From Acanthosoma haemorrhoidale (lineage: Eukaryota; Arthropoda; Insecta; Hemiptera; Acanthosomatidae), in NCBI GenBank assembly GCA_930367205.1, contig OV884011.1:109359139-109423138 (forward strand): a DNA stretch of 64,000 bases, read 5' to 3'. The first letter of the stretch is position 1. The number at the start of each line of letters is the position of its first letter. The translations under genes and the position numbers were made by a program. The notes below the pieces were generated by a model that was not told the DNA's origin, did no database searches, and saw nothing but the letters and a program-made list of their open reading frames with translations. Of the stretch, positions 35,390 through 46,715 are shown in pieces.

Positions 35390-38300
35390 GGGTTTAGAAA
35401 AACAGATTTACAAGCAATGGGGGTCTAGAACCCTTTCTCGTTCCACAATGATTAAATTATGGCAATTAAACTACAGTTCCCCAACTTGTACAGAATGCTG
35501 ACAACGGTCTCAAAGAAATATGAAGGCCTAAATTAAACCGAAAAGCTTCACAGATTATATGTATATATATAAACACTGAGTATCTCAGAATCTGAACTGA
35601 GAGAAACTGAGTTCTCAGAATAACATTTTCTCATAAGAATTCTAGATCAAAAGTTAGCAATTACGTGGCTCGATTGATTGACAAATTAATAATGCTAATG
35701 CTTCATGACTGTTTGCCACTAAGCGTCGATAGACGTTCTTAATTTAGTGAAACGTCAGCAAAATAAATAAATATATTATTTTTCGGAATATTAGTACAGA
35801 GATATGTAAGTATTTTTATACCTTAGAAAATAAACTTGTAGCCCCTCCAAATATATTTTTACTGATATATTATCCTAGTCAAAGTTTCACCTATTCAGCC
35901 ACAACAATGACCTAATACAAGAAACACAATACAACGAGACTTCGATCGCAAAACAATTAAAGAGGATACCAATAAACCTTTGAAATATAACATCTATTTC
36001 AATCTTTATTCATTCATTGTCGTGGATACCGAACTTTTAACCTTACAGTAAAATATATTAAATTTTAAAAAATCAATAAAAAGATTTATTTTGAGAGACT
36101 CCAAACTTATTTTCTAGCATCGAAATATATATAGAAACAACAATTTAATATTATATTTATATATATTATAGTATTGGTTCAAGAAATTTTAGTAACGTAG
36201 GGTAAAAGGTTGGATCTGTTGTTTGAAAGAACGTGAGCTATTTCGTAAGAGGCTTCATTCAACCACGAATCTGCAGGTTATTTTGGGCTCTCATGCGGTG
36301 TATTGATTAGAAAAAATATCTTCTATTATTTACAACAAGTAATTTACACTGCCCTTAACACAGTGTCCACAACTTTGACTCAGCCGGAGTATTTTTTAGA
36401 GGCATGGTATTTTTTATGGAAGTATCATCTGATGATGCTAAAAATAAAACCAGTACAATGAAAAATATTACAAGCCCTTTATTTATAGGTCCACTAATTA
36501 ATAATACAAGAATTAAAGATCTCGAAGTCCTGATTAGTAATATGTATTGGGAGATTTATTGAAATACCATCACAAAAATCCGCTAAAACTGGCAATGAAA
36601 CCTTTGAGTGATAAATCACTTTCTCTCAATTTCTTTTTTCGTAAAGTAATAATGAGTAGGATGTCCTGGTTTAATAGGGGATTTACAATAGAGGTATAAG
36701 ATTGTCAAAATGTTATTAACTGATATTTCAAAGATATCCAAATCAATGGGTACATACATTTATGGATTGTTAGAATATGCACACCGCCGGAAAAGAAGTT
36801 CCTACCACTGCTGACCTATCAGCAAAAAATAACCATGTCGGGGGGGGGGTGGCAGAATAAATTATATAAAAGAAACTCTGTGGTAAGAACTAGGTATGAT
36901 ATGCATAGCCTGCATGTGTCGTCACTATAGCTGAAGTATATTTTAAGACCATCTTATATGATAGCGGATAACAGGCACTATTACCTAATCTGGATTACAA
37001 CATTGCATTTTCTACAACTAAGTGAAGATTTAACAAACAATCCAACCTTATAAACAACTTTATCAGATGGTGTTATCGCAAAACTTGCGAAACTTTTATC
37101 ATTATGTTCTCTCAGAAAGTTCGCCCCTCCTGGGCAAGCGTTTTAAAACGTGAGTTCAATTCACGCCTAGAGGAGAAGTAGCGTACCTTGGGGGAGGGGG
37201 TGGTACAAAATTGGGGGTGGAATTTTTAAAAATTCCATATTAATGTTTTTGGTGCTTTTGGAAAGAACCGAGGTCCTTGATTGCTTTGAGATGAGTATTG
37301 CTCATCGTCAATAATATTTTAGTTTTTTATGTAAATTGGGTGAGTCCATTGGGTCACAACTAAGAGATAAATTAATTTCGACAATCTCATTCCAGACAAC
37401 CCATAAAAAAGCGAGATAAGTCAATACATAAACACACTTACATTTTATCGTTATGTGTACAGTATGTTTAAACAAAAGAAATAAATGTATGTATTATGTT
37501 CCGGGACCGTTCCAGGTGGCACAATCTACGAGTATAAGTATGCCGCTGCTGAGGACTCCACAAATTCAACTGTGACTATAAAAGGGTGGTGGGTATCAAG
37601 TAGATAACAATAATAACATGTTTCTGGATACTCAATACCACTTAATTGGAGAAGACAAGGGCTTCAAATCCAAATAATCAAACAATCATTGTCGCCTTAG
37701 ATTAAATAGACATTCCGAATTTGTAATAGTAATAAATTATTCGTTATACGCAGATCACGAAGATTTTTACATAATATATTCACAGAATACCAAGAAGGTA
37801 CAATTGAACATTTATAGATGCAGTCATTCGAGCCCGGTAAACAAATACAATTTCAACTTGAGTGAATGTGACCAAACTTCAATCAACTCTCAAATTGAAG
37901 TTACCTATAGTAGTTGATCCACGTATCAGTAGTCTCACGTTATTTCCTATTTATTTAACGTTATTAATTTATTAACATTAATTATGAACCAAATTTATAA
38001 TTATTGGTGGCATAGCGATACTGGTAGAGATGGAGATGAGACCCTCTGTTATAATGGAGAGCGCAACCTGAATTATCAAATGCCCTAATTGTGGCAAACA
38101 GCTACAAGCCACATTAGGATATTCGTAAATATACCTGAGAGGATCCTATCAGAAGAGAAAGGCCAAGTTTGGATTACTCCCTTAGCCAATGAAAGGTGTT
38201 AAAGAGAATTACAGGACATCCGCGTAAAGAGAGATGATGTAAGCACTGGTAATTGTCTTCTAATTATGAACTAAATATTGCAACCCACAAACAAGAAAGA

Positions 38301-39063
38301 TAAGAAGATTGCTATACCAAATGAAAATAAAAGCTTAAAAACTATAAGTCAGAGATAGCCGAGAGGTGGAAAGCTAAAGAAAATTGTGAATTCCGACCTA
38401 GATCCAGTTTTCACGCCAATGCTCGTCTGTCAGGTAAGCTGTTTTATAAAGACATTATGAATACGAGGACTGAGAGGATGTGAGTAAAAGCCACACTGCC
38501 TATCAATTTCGTCCTGTGTACCGAAACAATCCAGCAATGTTACGATTTTAGTGGGTGCGCACTGTGTCAAGGAAAATCCACAAGTCCTAGGAGCTAAACG
38601 TGCTCTGTTGCACGGGAGACCTTGTCATAGAGCATAGCTATCCCTTCGAGCTCCACAAAGATATTTTCTGTTGCTCAACTACCATGCTTTGTTTTTAATA
38701 CCAAATAATTACTTTTGAAATGTAAATTTAGTAATATGAAGTAAATGGAAATTCCAAAAATTGATTCATACAGGAAAATCGAACAGAATGACACTGCATT
38801 GCAACAAAGGATAAGCAAGTCGCAGAACTCATTCAGGGAAACTTTCTCTTAGATACAGAAACAATTAGTCACATTTTTTCTCGATAAATACTACTCAGTA
38901 CTCGTTTTTTTACTTTTTTAGAACTGATAAATGTAATAAAATGTATCATGTCACTAAAGACGTAAGAAACTATTACTGACTATACATGAAAATGAATCAG
39001 AGGAAAGTCACACTCCTGGCATCTCTAAATGCATTAAAAATTATGAAATAATAACAATAAATT
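35390..39063. other. Unassigned spacer
   Basis: Apart from repeat R1 at 36431 no gene is recognised. A hairpin-forming GCGTTTTAAAACGT and CGTGAGTTCAATTCACG lie at 37139-37168. The region 38020-38620 has broken frames with Cys pairs (CPNCGKQLQ near 38082), but no clear family. Confidence 0.4.
36431..36560 (+). repeat. Interspersed repeat R1, copy 2
   Basis: Second copy of the repeat at 26719-26865: GATGATGCTAAAAATAAAAC, an ATGAAAAAT block, then AAAGATCTCGAAGTCCTGAT. The middle is diverged. Confidence 0.6.
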
Positions 39064-39073
39064 ACAGGATTTA

Positions 39074-39270
39074 TTGTATTACCCCTCGGTAGACTCTCAC
39101 TACCTTCCTGATTCCACCCGCCTCCTTTAGGCATTCCACACCCTATATCCTTCTCATACATCCTTCAAATGGGGGACTCCCCTTAGTGAAAGGCACTCAT
39201 TAGCCCAAAATATTTTTCCTTTATTTTTCCCACATCCTATTTTTATAAGTTTGAGAGCTAAGAAAAAAAA
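39074..39270 (+). mobile_element. J3 3'-end insertion
   Basis: Matches the J3 3' UTR (reverse of 42250-42440): CCCTCGGTAGACTCTCACTA, the GATTCCACCCGCCTCC block, CCTTCAAATGGGGGACTCCC and GTTTGAGAGCTAAG followed by A9. Flanked by ACAGGATTTA on both sides. A severely 5'-truncated copy of J3. Confidence 0.9.
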
Positions 39271-39282
39271 ACAGGATTTACT

Positions 39283-39581
39283 AGGCCCAGCTCCCAGTGG
39301 ACTCTCACCACTGTACCGTAACAATCAACCTCCACCGAGGGTTCCCACACTCCACCTTCAAAGGTGTTTCATTTTCACCGAAATGTGAGACTGCGAACAT
39401 TCTGTCAGGGCTTGAGAAGGGTAAATAAATATATGAAATGTGTGATAAGGCACATCGGATTTTTGGTCGAAGGACCACCTTCAAGCAGGTCCTCCTAGTA
39501 CAAGGATCCGATCACCCTAAATATTTTATATTTCTCCCTCATCCTAAAATTCTAACTAGAGAGCTAAGAAAAAAAAAAAAA
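39283..39581 (+). mobile_element. J3-related 3'-end insertion (J4)
   Basis: A second unit in the same orientation. It shares with J3 only the start pattern (GTGGACTCTCACCAC) and the 3' end (CATCCTAAAA, then GAGAGCTAAG and A14); the middle differs. Flanked by ACAGGATTTACT at 39271-39282 and 39582-39593. It is probably the 3' UTR of a related Jockey family. Its central 114 bp recur inverted at 40230-40343. Confidence 0.8.
39356..39469 (+). repeat. 114-bp perfect inverted repeat, left arm
   Basis: Every base pairs with the reverse complement of 40230-40343. Lies inside the J4 3'-end insertion. Confidence 0.95.
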
Positions 39582-40085
39582 ACAGGATTTACTTAGACGG
39601 CAGCAAAGATGAGGACAGAGTATGGCTGAGCATCTGTGGCATAGCGCCTAGGACCTTACTGTTCAAACAACGAGACTGAAACAATTGACAGATCAATGCC
39701 TCCAAATACATTTTGGACACAGTGATGGAAAATAAAAATATATGTATAAATTTTGTTATACTTACTGACAGGAAAGTGGCACCTGGCAGGATGATAAGTA
39801 TCCGCTTTTTAATAAATTTTAGTTGTATGTGATCTCAATAATAATTATTGGTTTGAAGATAAATTATTGTGACAACACCAAGATTTAATCCAGGAACTTT
39901 CTGATTCCCGATCAGATAGGCTATGAACTATCTATAGAGGCTATGTCCTCCTTTATGGATTGTCAGGAAGTTCAAAAATTGGAACGATGGAAAAACGGGA
40001 TTTTGAAAAATTGGGAAGGAGATCATCACAAAAAGTGATAACACCTGAATCCTAAAAGAAGCGATTTCCGCCAATGAGATAGGAA

Positions 40086-40229
40086 ACATTTGAGATATCT
40101 CGGAACAGAAATCACAGAAACCCACACGGCATATAGATCTCGGACGAAATATATCATGAAGATCCTACAAGAATTTAACACGGAAAATGGAAGAGGAATT
40201 GCAACGACCATGAAAGTTGGATTTCGAAA
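40086..40229 (+). pseudogene. Ty1/Copia-type reverse transcriptase fragment
   Basis: One frame reads RYLGTEITETHTAYRSRTKY, then IMKILQEFNTENGRG, then MKVGFRN. This is the pattern at the end of Copia-type RT domains, where YLG-EI is followed by Y---IL--F---N----TPMEVG. Only about 48 residues remain, and the piece is cut off exactly where the inverted-repeat arm begins (40230). No LTR seen. Confidence 0.6.
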
Positions 40230-40343
40230 CGACCAAAAATCCGATGTGCCTTATCACACATTTCATATATTTATTTACCCTTCTCAAGCCCTGACAGAAT
40301 GTTCGCAGTCTCACATTTCGGTGAAAATGAAACACCTTTGAAG
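40230..40343 (-). repeat. 114-bp perfect inverted repeat, right arm
   Basis: Exact reverse complement of 39356-39469, with 760 bp between the arms. This arm lacks the poly(A) end of its parent, so it is not an ordinary retroposed copy. Confidence 0.95.
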
Positions 40344-40463
40344 TGTTTTTGTTTATTTATTCAATAACCTCGATTTAATTTCATTATTCTGTGCAGAGCC
40401 ATTGTATTGGGGATTGACGAGAGGAGGCGAATGCGTCGGTCCCGTGAATCGCAGAATCCCGAT

Positions 40464-40516
40464 TCTGGGTGAGATCGGAGAGTAGACCGTTATATAGAGT
40501 TAACATACGGATTAGG
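40464..40516 (+). repeat. Short repeat R2, copy 1
   Basis: TCTGGGTGAGATCGGAGAGT to ATTAGG, 53 bp, differs from 46479-46531 at a single base. The surrounding GC-rich DNA (40410-40570) stays open in one frame here (FWVRSESRPLYRVNIRIRMA, then EAGMEVLLAGDYEVLDE and stop), which looks like a protein C-terminus of unknown type. Confidence 0.7.
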
Positions 40517-40579
40517 ATGGCCAGAGAAGCGGGCATGGAAGTTCTGCTAGCGGGAGATTACGAAGTCTTGGATGAATAG

Positions 40580-42235
40580 GATGTTGAAATCATCGTGAAT
40601 AGCAACCAATTATTGTTATTTACTGTTTAAAAAGAAATGTAATAATATCAAGAAACAAAATTCAAAACAAATGTCTTCACTTTTAGCCCCATAAATTTTC
40701 TTCACCCATCCGTCTGTAAACACCTTACTTTATTAACTGAGGGACGCATTTATTAGTTTCACTCGATGCAAACAGTAAGTCTGATATTGTTTATTTTTGT
40801 TTTTTATTGATCAGTATCAAAACGTATTTGTACTCATAGGTATCGATAGTTTTATATGTTTGAATAGAATAGATAGTGAAATTCGTTGGCATCTTTTCGT
40901 GAAGTTCCATATTATGTTGGTAGTTCTAGGTGTTAACGTACCAAGACAATGTCCTCTTCTAATGATTTATCATTTTATAAGTAAAATATTGATTGTGTCT
41001 ATATTTAAATACGGAGATAAAAATAACTACGTGATCAAACCCTCATTTGCGAAGGTCCGTTACAAATGAAAAATTACAATCCAGTATAGAAAAAATAAAT
41101 AAAATATCCGGTTGACCTTTTGAGAAACAAAAAAATATCAGGGCTGATGTCGAGCAAGGTTAGGCCAACAAACGGACCGCGGCTTTATTTTAATATTCCA
41201 GTCTGTTCTCTGGTATTTAATTTTATGTTGGTATTTATATGCTTAAAACTGGTTCTCAATGCTCGCAAAGAAGAACAGAAATTATCAAGAGTATCCTATC
41301 CAATTATTATTCCTGAGTGTTCATTGGGAATTTCATCTTATGTGCTTCCGTCCGACTTAGAAATTGTTTGGATTTGTTTTTAAAAATATTTATCAAATAA
41401 TGTTTAGTTATGTATAAAATATATAAGGCCTGACGTTTTAAGTTGAACCAACCAGGCTTTGTGCTACGTACATTTTACAATTTACGTGTTTATTTATTGT
41501 TATTATTATTATTTACAGAAGTTTTTGTAGACTTATACTTCTCGTACACTTAATTCATGTAATGCAAAACTCGCATAACGGATGTTTTCCAAAAGAAAAT
41601 CGTTCTCGATGTCAAAGGAGAAATGACTAAATAACTATCTGCCTTGAAAACAAGATAGTTAGGCTCCAAATAATACCATTACGCTATTTAGATTATCTAG
41701 AAAAACCTAATCTAATCACATAAAGAGAACGTAATGAAAAACATCCTCCCAAAAAGAATGCACCCTCTGCAATAGCAAGGAAGCTGATGACGTGCTCACC
41801 ACCCATTTTTTATTGTCCTAGCAACGGAGGTGCATGTGAATCACTTTCCAGCTGTCAATAAAGGCGGGATCTTGTTTCCATTTCCAACCTAAATTGTATT
41901 TAGCTTTTATATTTCTGTACGTCAGAGGTAGAGAGCAAAAAGAAATTACGGATCGCACTGTTTTGCTTGTTGTAGATAGTGATTGACATCTTTATATTTG
42001 AAAATTTACCACTATCTATAACAACCTGTAGCTATGATACTTTGTCCCTCGGAAAATATGGCCAGAATAATGCAAATACGATAATAAAATCAAAAGCAGT
42101 AAAATTGGACTTACGATAGTTCACCTCTGACGTACAGATTTATTACTTATAATTTGTTAGCAGGGAATAAGCCCTATACAACTTACACTAATATTTGTAT
42201 AGCTTAATTGATGTAAATATGTTTTCTTCTATTTA
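40580..42235. other. Unassigned AT-rich spacer
   Basis: No gene recognised; open stretches at 40797-41069 and 41120-41383 have no known features. Confidence 0.45.
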
Positions 42236-44222
42236 TTTTTTTTTCCCCCCCTTAGCTCTCAAACTTATAAAATAGGATGTGGGAAAATTATTTTGGGCTA
42301 ATGAGTGCCTTTTCACTAAGGGGAGTCCCCCATTTGAAGGATGTATGAGAAGGATATAGGGCGGGGCATGCCTAAAGGAGGCGGGTGGAATCAGGAAGGT
42401 AGTGAGAGTCTACCGAGGGTGGAGCCTAGGGGTACCTAGGCAATGGTTTGTAGTCGGCCAGGTCAAGTCTGGCCCGCCGGGCCTGAAATAAGTCGGCCTC
42501 TCGGCCGGAAGGTCGACCCTACTTAAACAGGTAGATGGGGTCTTGTAGCTTCGGAGATCGGCCTCGATCTCTCGGCTGGGTGTAGATCTTCAGTCTCCGT
42601 CAGGGGGCTAGGGTTCGATCACGTCCATCTGTCTCCAGGCTTCGGCGGTCCAGCAGTGCTTCCATCTGACGGGCATTGGTGGTGGTTGAAGGTCGGAGAA
42701 TAGTGGGTTGTGGCTGTGTCGGAGTGAGTCGAAAAATTTGATGTGTCTTCTCTTGATGAAATCTTGAATGGTGAGCACTTCAAATTTTTTATGCATCTCG
42801 TCCGCCTTCATTCGGTCGAACGGGGTATGTTTGAGGGAGGTGCGGAGAACTCTGTTCTGAAATTGCTGGAGCGTTTTGAGAGTGTTAGGAGTCAGATACT
42901 TGAAGAGAGGGGTCCCATACATCAAAGCAGGTCTTAGGACGCTCTGGTATATCAGCAGCTTGAGGCGTACCGATAAAGCCGGGCTGTGAAGTAGGTGTCC
43001 GAGGCTGAAGAATTTCTTCCTAACACTCTTTAACTTCTTGCCGAGATGTGTTGTGAACGACAAGTGTCTACCGAGGGTAATCCCAAGGTAGCATAGCTTG
43101 TTGCTTACATGGCACTCTTTGCCGTCTAAGACGAAGGATTTCGGGAGCTTCTTTCTTCCGGATTTATAGCTGAATATAATTCCTTGCGTCTTGGCCGGGA
43201 TGACTTGAATGTGGACGGCATCGAGTTTCTCGGCGATCTGTTGACTGGCGCTCTCAGCGAATTTCAGGGCTCTGGTGGGATTGAACTCGCAGTTGGGGTA
43301 CGAGGCTCCTACGATGTAGGCGGTGTAAATGTTGAACAGCAGGGGGCCTAGCACCGATCCTTGGGGGACACCGGCAGTGTAATTTCTTCGGGTCGTAGAC
43401 GTAGTGCCTATACGAACCGAAAAAGTTCTGCCTGTAAGATAGGATCTCATCAGGTTCTGCAGCTGATCCGAGAATTCATATTCCCTCAGACGTTGGAGTA
43501 GGATGTGGTGGTCGACAGAGTCGAAAGCTTTCGAACAGTCCAGTGAAATCATAGCGGTAGCTCTGTTGCTCCGGACGTTCGATGCGACGTGGTGTTGCAA
43601 TCTCACCAGGTTGTTGTTCGCACTTAAGCCTGTGCTGAAACCAGTCTGCTCTGGTGGGATGACTTCTTGTGACTCGCAGTGCCCTGAGAGATGTACGTGG
43701 ATGATTCTCTCGAACAGCTTCGAGAGTTGAGTCAGCAGACTGATGGGGCGGTAATGAGATGGCTCATAACCGCTTTTCGCTGGTTTCAGAAGGGGGACCA
43801 CTACAGCGTGCTTCCAGTTCTGGGGGAAATAGTGCAGCCTGAAGCAGGAGTTCAACACGTTCGTTATGAATGAGATTCCTTTCCTCGGCAGCTGCTTGAG
43901 TAGGATGTTCTGGATGGAATCCTGACCTGGGGCCTTCTTGCCGGTCGTTCTTCGAATGAATGCAGCGCATTGCCGGTGTGAGGTGTAGATTTCGGTAGTG
44001 GTGGGGAGGGTGGGGGAGGGGGGGTCAAGGGCTCCTATTGGCTGTCCCTGGCCACGACTGACTTCCTCATAATGGGCCACCAAGATGTCCGCTTGCTCGG
44101 TGGTGGGAATGAACTGCCCGTTTACGGCCAGCCTTACACCGTTCTTTTTGGACCTGCAGGTCTTCACAAGCTTCCACAATTGCTTGTGGTCACCGTGGAG
44201 ACTGGTGAGGCGATCTTCCCAC
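42236..44222 (-). mobile_element. Jockey-clade retrotransposon J3, 5'-truncated
   Basis: On the minus strand: a 5' truncation at 44222 in the linker upstream of the RT (WEDRLTSLHGDHKQLWKLVK), an RT-bearing ORF to 42608, then a GC-rich 3' UTR (42250-42607) ending GTTTGAGAGCTAAG, G8 and an A-rich tail at 42236-42243. Palindromic GC stretches in the UTR, such as CGGCCGAGAGGCCG near 42495 and GATCGAGGCCGATC near 42565, may fold for RT recognition. Its 3' end defines the fragments at 21431-21640 and 39074-39270. Confidence 0.9.
42608..44179 (-). pseudogene. J3 ORF2, reverse transcriptase lacking FADD
   Basis: Open for 523 codons without a stop. RT motifs in order: KKAPGQDSIQNILLKQLP at about 78, YRPISLLTQLSKLFERII at about 143, TGFSTGLSANN at about 181, ISLDCSKAFDSVDH at about 214 with the first catalytic Asp, and TAGVPQGSVLGPLLFNIYTA at about 268. 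Where J2 has AFADDIAVYSSSM, J3 runs GASYPNCEF directly into NPTRALKFAE, so about 18 codons are missing in frame. This removes the paired catalytic Asp of the (Y/F)xDD motif while leaving the frame open. Thumb and C-terminus (RRHIKFFDSLRHSHNPLF) are intact. The enzyme cannot polymerise. Confidence 0.85.
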
Positions 44223-46009
44223 TATTTTTGTAGTTTTTTTTATAAAATTAATAAGAATTAGCACTAACATTAACACCGGGATGGGTAACATAAAAACGAT
44301 ATGGAACTCCAATCATATCATCTTTGTTTGGGACCCTTTGCTATCAAGATTAACAGGTAGATCAATGTACAGAATTAACAAATAAAGTTACGCTCTTTCA
44401 AATACATCGATCATTCAAGTAGCATATTACACATCATTAAATCGATAAACTGATGTGATATCGATATCACAGTTTAGGGACTAGCCACGAAAACCACCCA
44501 GTAGATACTTTAACTATCATAAATTGGACACTATCAGGGAGCAATTGTAATTAGATGTTATTATTTGAAGGCACTGTGGTAACATTGCGTTGAACAGTCC
44601 TGTTACAATATGTCTGATAACTGAATACCAATCCACACCGATGATTGCAATAATAACAAGTAACAGCATTAATTGTATGTTTGTTCATTTATTGAGGCCC
44701 TAGTGCACTCCTATTAAGGGCAGGATTAAGGGCTATCTTATCCCTATCTGATCCACCCAACTAAGACGTTTAAGACTGTAAGGATTGAAAAGTCCGACTT
44801 TTATTAATAAAAACAAAGCTATCGACTAAATTCCTAGGGAACTTTCTTCAGAAGCCATGGAATAATTAGGAATTTTAGCAAAAACTGTCGCAGACGTGCA
44901 GTCAATCTATCAAGTACCCTACAGCATGATCAATAGGGCAATAGCCCTGACTTTAAACAACTTTATTAATAAAGCGATGGGAGAAAAATGGAAGACAAGG
45001 TTATTGCCGCACTTCCAGTCAATACTACAATTACATTTACAACGTTTGGGCAGGGATAAATGATGCGAACTAAAATACAGATATACAATGTGGCATATTT
45101 CTCTAGAGATTATTATTATCGTGGATAACATCTCTAACCGAGCTGAACAATGACAGAACATACCAAGGATATGGATATTATGCAGAAACATGAAAGTTAT
45201 GACTACTCAGTACCATTTACAGGACAGTTCCAGTGGTACGGATATCAATAGAATGCCCGTCATTAAACTTCCCTGGTAAATATATACAGCCAAAAACTAG
45301 GGAAGAAGAGCATTATGGTGGGTGATTAAGGTACCACCACCTTGGACAGGACGATCCGGAAATAGGTCCGAGGACTCAGACAAGAAAGTAATGTATGTAG
45401 GGTAATTACCCTTTCATGATTTCGAACAAGACAAACTACTTCAGGGACATAGTAAGCTCATAGATTCCTTAGAATCTATATTTAGGGTATATCATGACTT
45501 TGATCCCATTCAACTAAACTTCCTCCTTATCGTATCTGTACATCTTAGCCTACTCACTACTGATTAAGTCTTACAATACTTACCGTACTGTGAACATCAG
45601 CGGACCTTATCAATTTACAAATATCTGATTCTGATAGTTTCTTAGCTAAAATTCGGCAATTTGACAGATGAGTCCTATTTGATAAGATGGTGTTAGAGGT
45701 ACACATTGTAGAAGTAACCGAACAGTGCCTGATAAAGTAGAATTTTAGTGTACACAGTATGAGTGCTCTACACCCGACAACTATAGTAAAAACAAAACAC
45801 AGCAAGTCAAGGCCCAGCTGATTTATTATTATTAGCTACTTGTACAGAAGTTACAAATGAGTACTATCAGGTAGAACTCTACACACAAGAAAGTATTACC
45901 GATTTTACGCCGGAAAAATTGGCTATGTTTGGTTTCCACGCCTAACAGGATTTTGGAGGCAACCTAAGTAGAAGTACTAAAATAATAATGCAGCAATGTT
46001 TTGGTTTAC
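44223..46009. other. Unassigned AT-rich spacer
   Basis: No gene recognised. If the exon at 46010-46114 is real, this is intron of its gene. Confidence 0.45.
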
Positions 46010-46108
46010 CTTACGTATCCCTCTTTTCGCGCCAAGAAGAGATGTAGTTTCCTGAGAATAGTCGTCTCCATTTTCCTCTGGGACATTATCGTCTCCCACG
46101 TTGGCCAT
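46010..46108 (-). CDS. Probable first coding exon of a host gene
   Basis: On the minus strand a splice acceptor (ATTTATTTCAG, ending at 46115) is followed by six bases and ATG at 46108. The next 33 codons read MANVGDDNVPEENGDDYSQE TTSLLGAKRGIRK and end exactly at AAG before GTAAAC (46004-46009), a good donor in phase 0. Codon use is unlike the AT-rich background. The peptide is acidic and contains ETTSLL, matching the (D/E)xxxL(L/I) sorting signal common in the cytosolic N-termini of endosomal and lysosomal membrane proteins. This suggests, without proving, a transporter or channel. No further exon was found in the window; the 5' UTR exon would lie at higher and the rest of the gene at lower coordinates. 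Confidence 0.5.
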
Positions 46109-46478
46109 GACAAACTGAAATAAATACATATATCACCTTAAAATCAATTAATAGCACCAAAATCTAAGCTGGAAAAGACCAATTATGTTCGACATGACAA
46201 GGAATGATTTTTAAAGTATTGAATTCATTTGATTACGAGCCGGAAAAACACATATCACACATGTGTGATAGTTGCACTATGATCATGAAGAAAGTAGGCT
46301 TTGCTTCATGACCACCTCACGGAATAAACTCAACATTCCAACCGTATGTAGTTAAATGTAGGCTTGCGCATAACCTTTGCCCAAAACCACTTCATTTATC
46401 ACAGTATGACACTTGATACAGAGCTCATAAGATCAAAATACCAGTTGGTTTGAAGGTCACGAACGCCATAGGCATTTT

Positions 46479-46531
46479 TCTGGGTGAGATCGGAGAGTAG
46501 ATCGTTATATAGAGTTAACATACGGATTAGG
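46479..46531 (+). repeat. Short repeat R2, copy 2
   Basis: Same 53 bp as 40464-40516 with one C/T change; the flanks differ completely. The reading frame that is open at copy 1 is also open here, but meets a stop at the end of the shared segment. Confidence 0.7.
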
Positions 46532-46715
46532 TTTTGATTTCTCTATCAAATTCTTTTTCAATTGCATTAGCGTAAAGTCATACCAAATTAAACTTCGCTC
46601 AAAATATTCAATTAATTTACTATTATTCCCAATTGAATCTAAGCCCAAAGTAATTCACTTAAATAAATTACCTTATTGGATGGAAGGAATTTCAACTATA
46701 TCAAAAATAATTTTA

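Larger units (their letters stand above)
39064..39593. repeat. Triplicated target site ACAGGATTTA
   Basis: ACAGGATTTA occurs at 39064-39073, 39271-39280 and 39582-39591 (the last two extend to ACAGGATTTACT). The copies bracket two successive retroposon insertions, each ending in poly(A) directly before the next copy. Confidence 0.9.

Noticed and set aside
37120..37180. tRNA-like T-arm (CGTGA-GTTCAAT-TCACG)
   Set aside because: Acceptor, D and anticodon arms cannot be folded around it; likely chance palindromes.
43980..44032. G-quadruplex-like G runs
   Set aside because: They are the antisense of a Pro/Ser/Thr-rich codon stretch in the J3 ORF2; the composition explains them.
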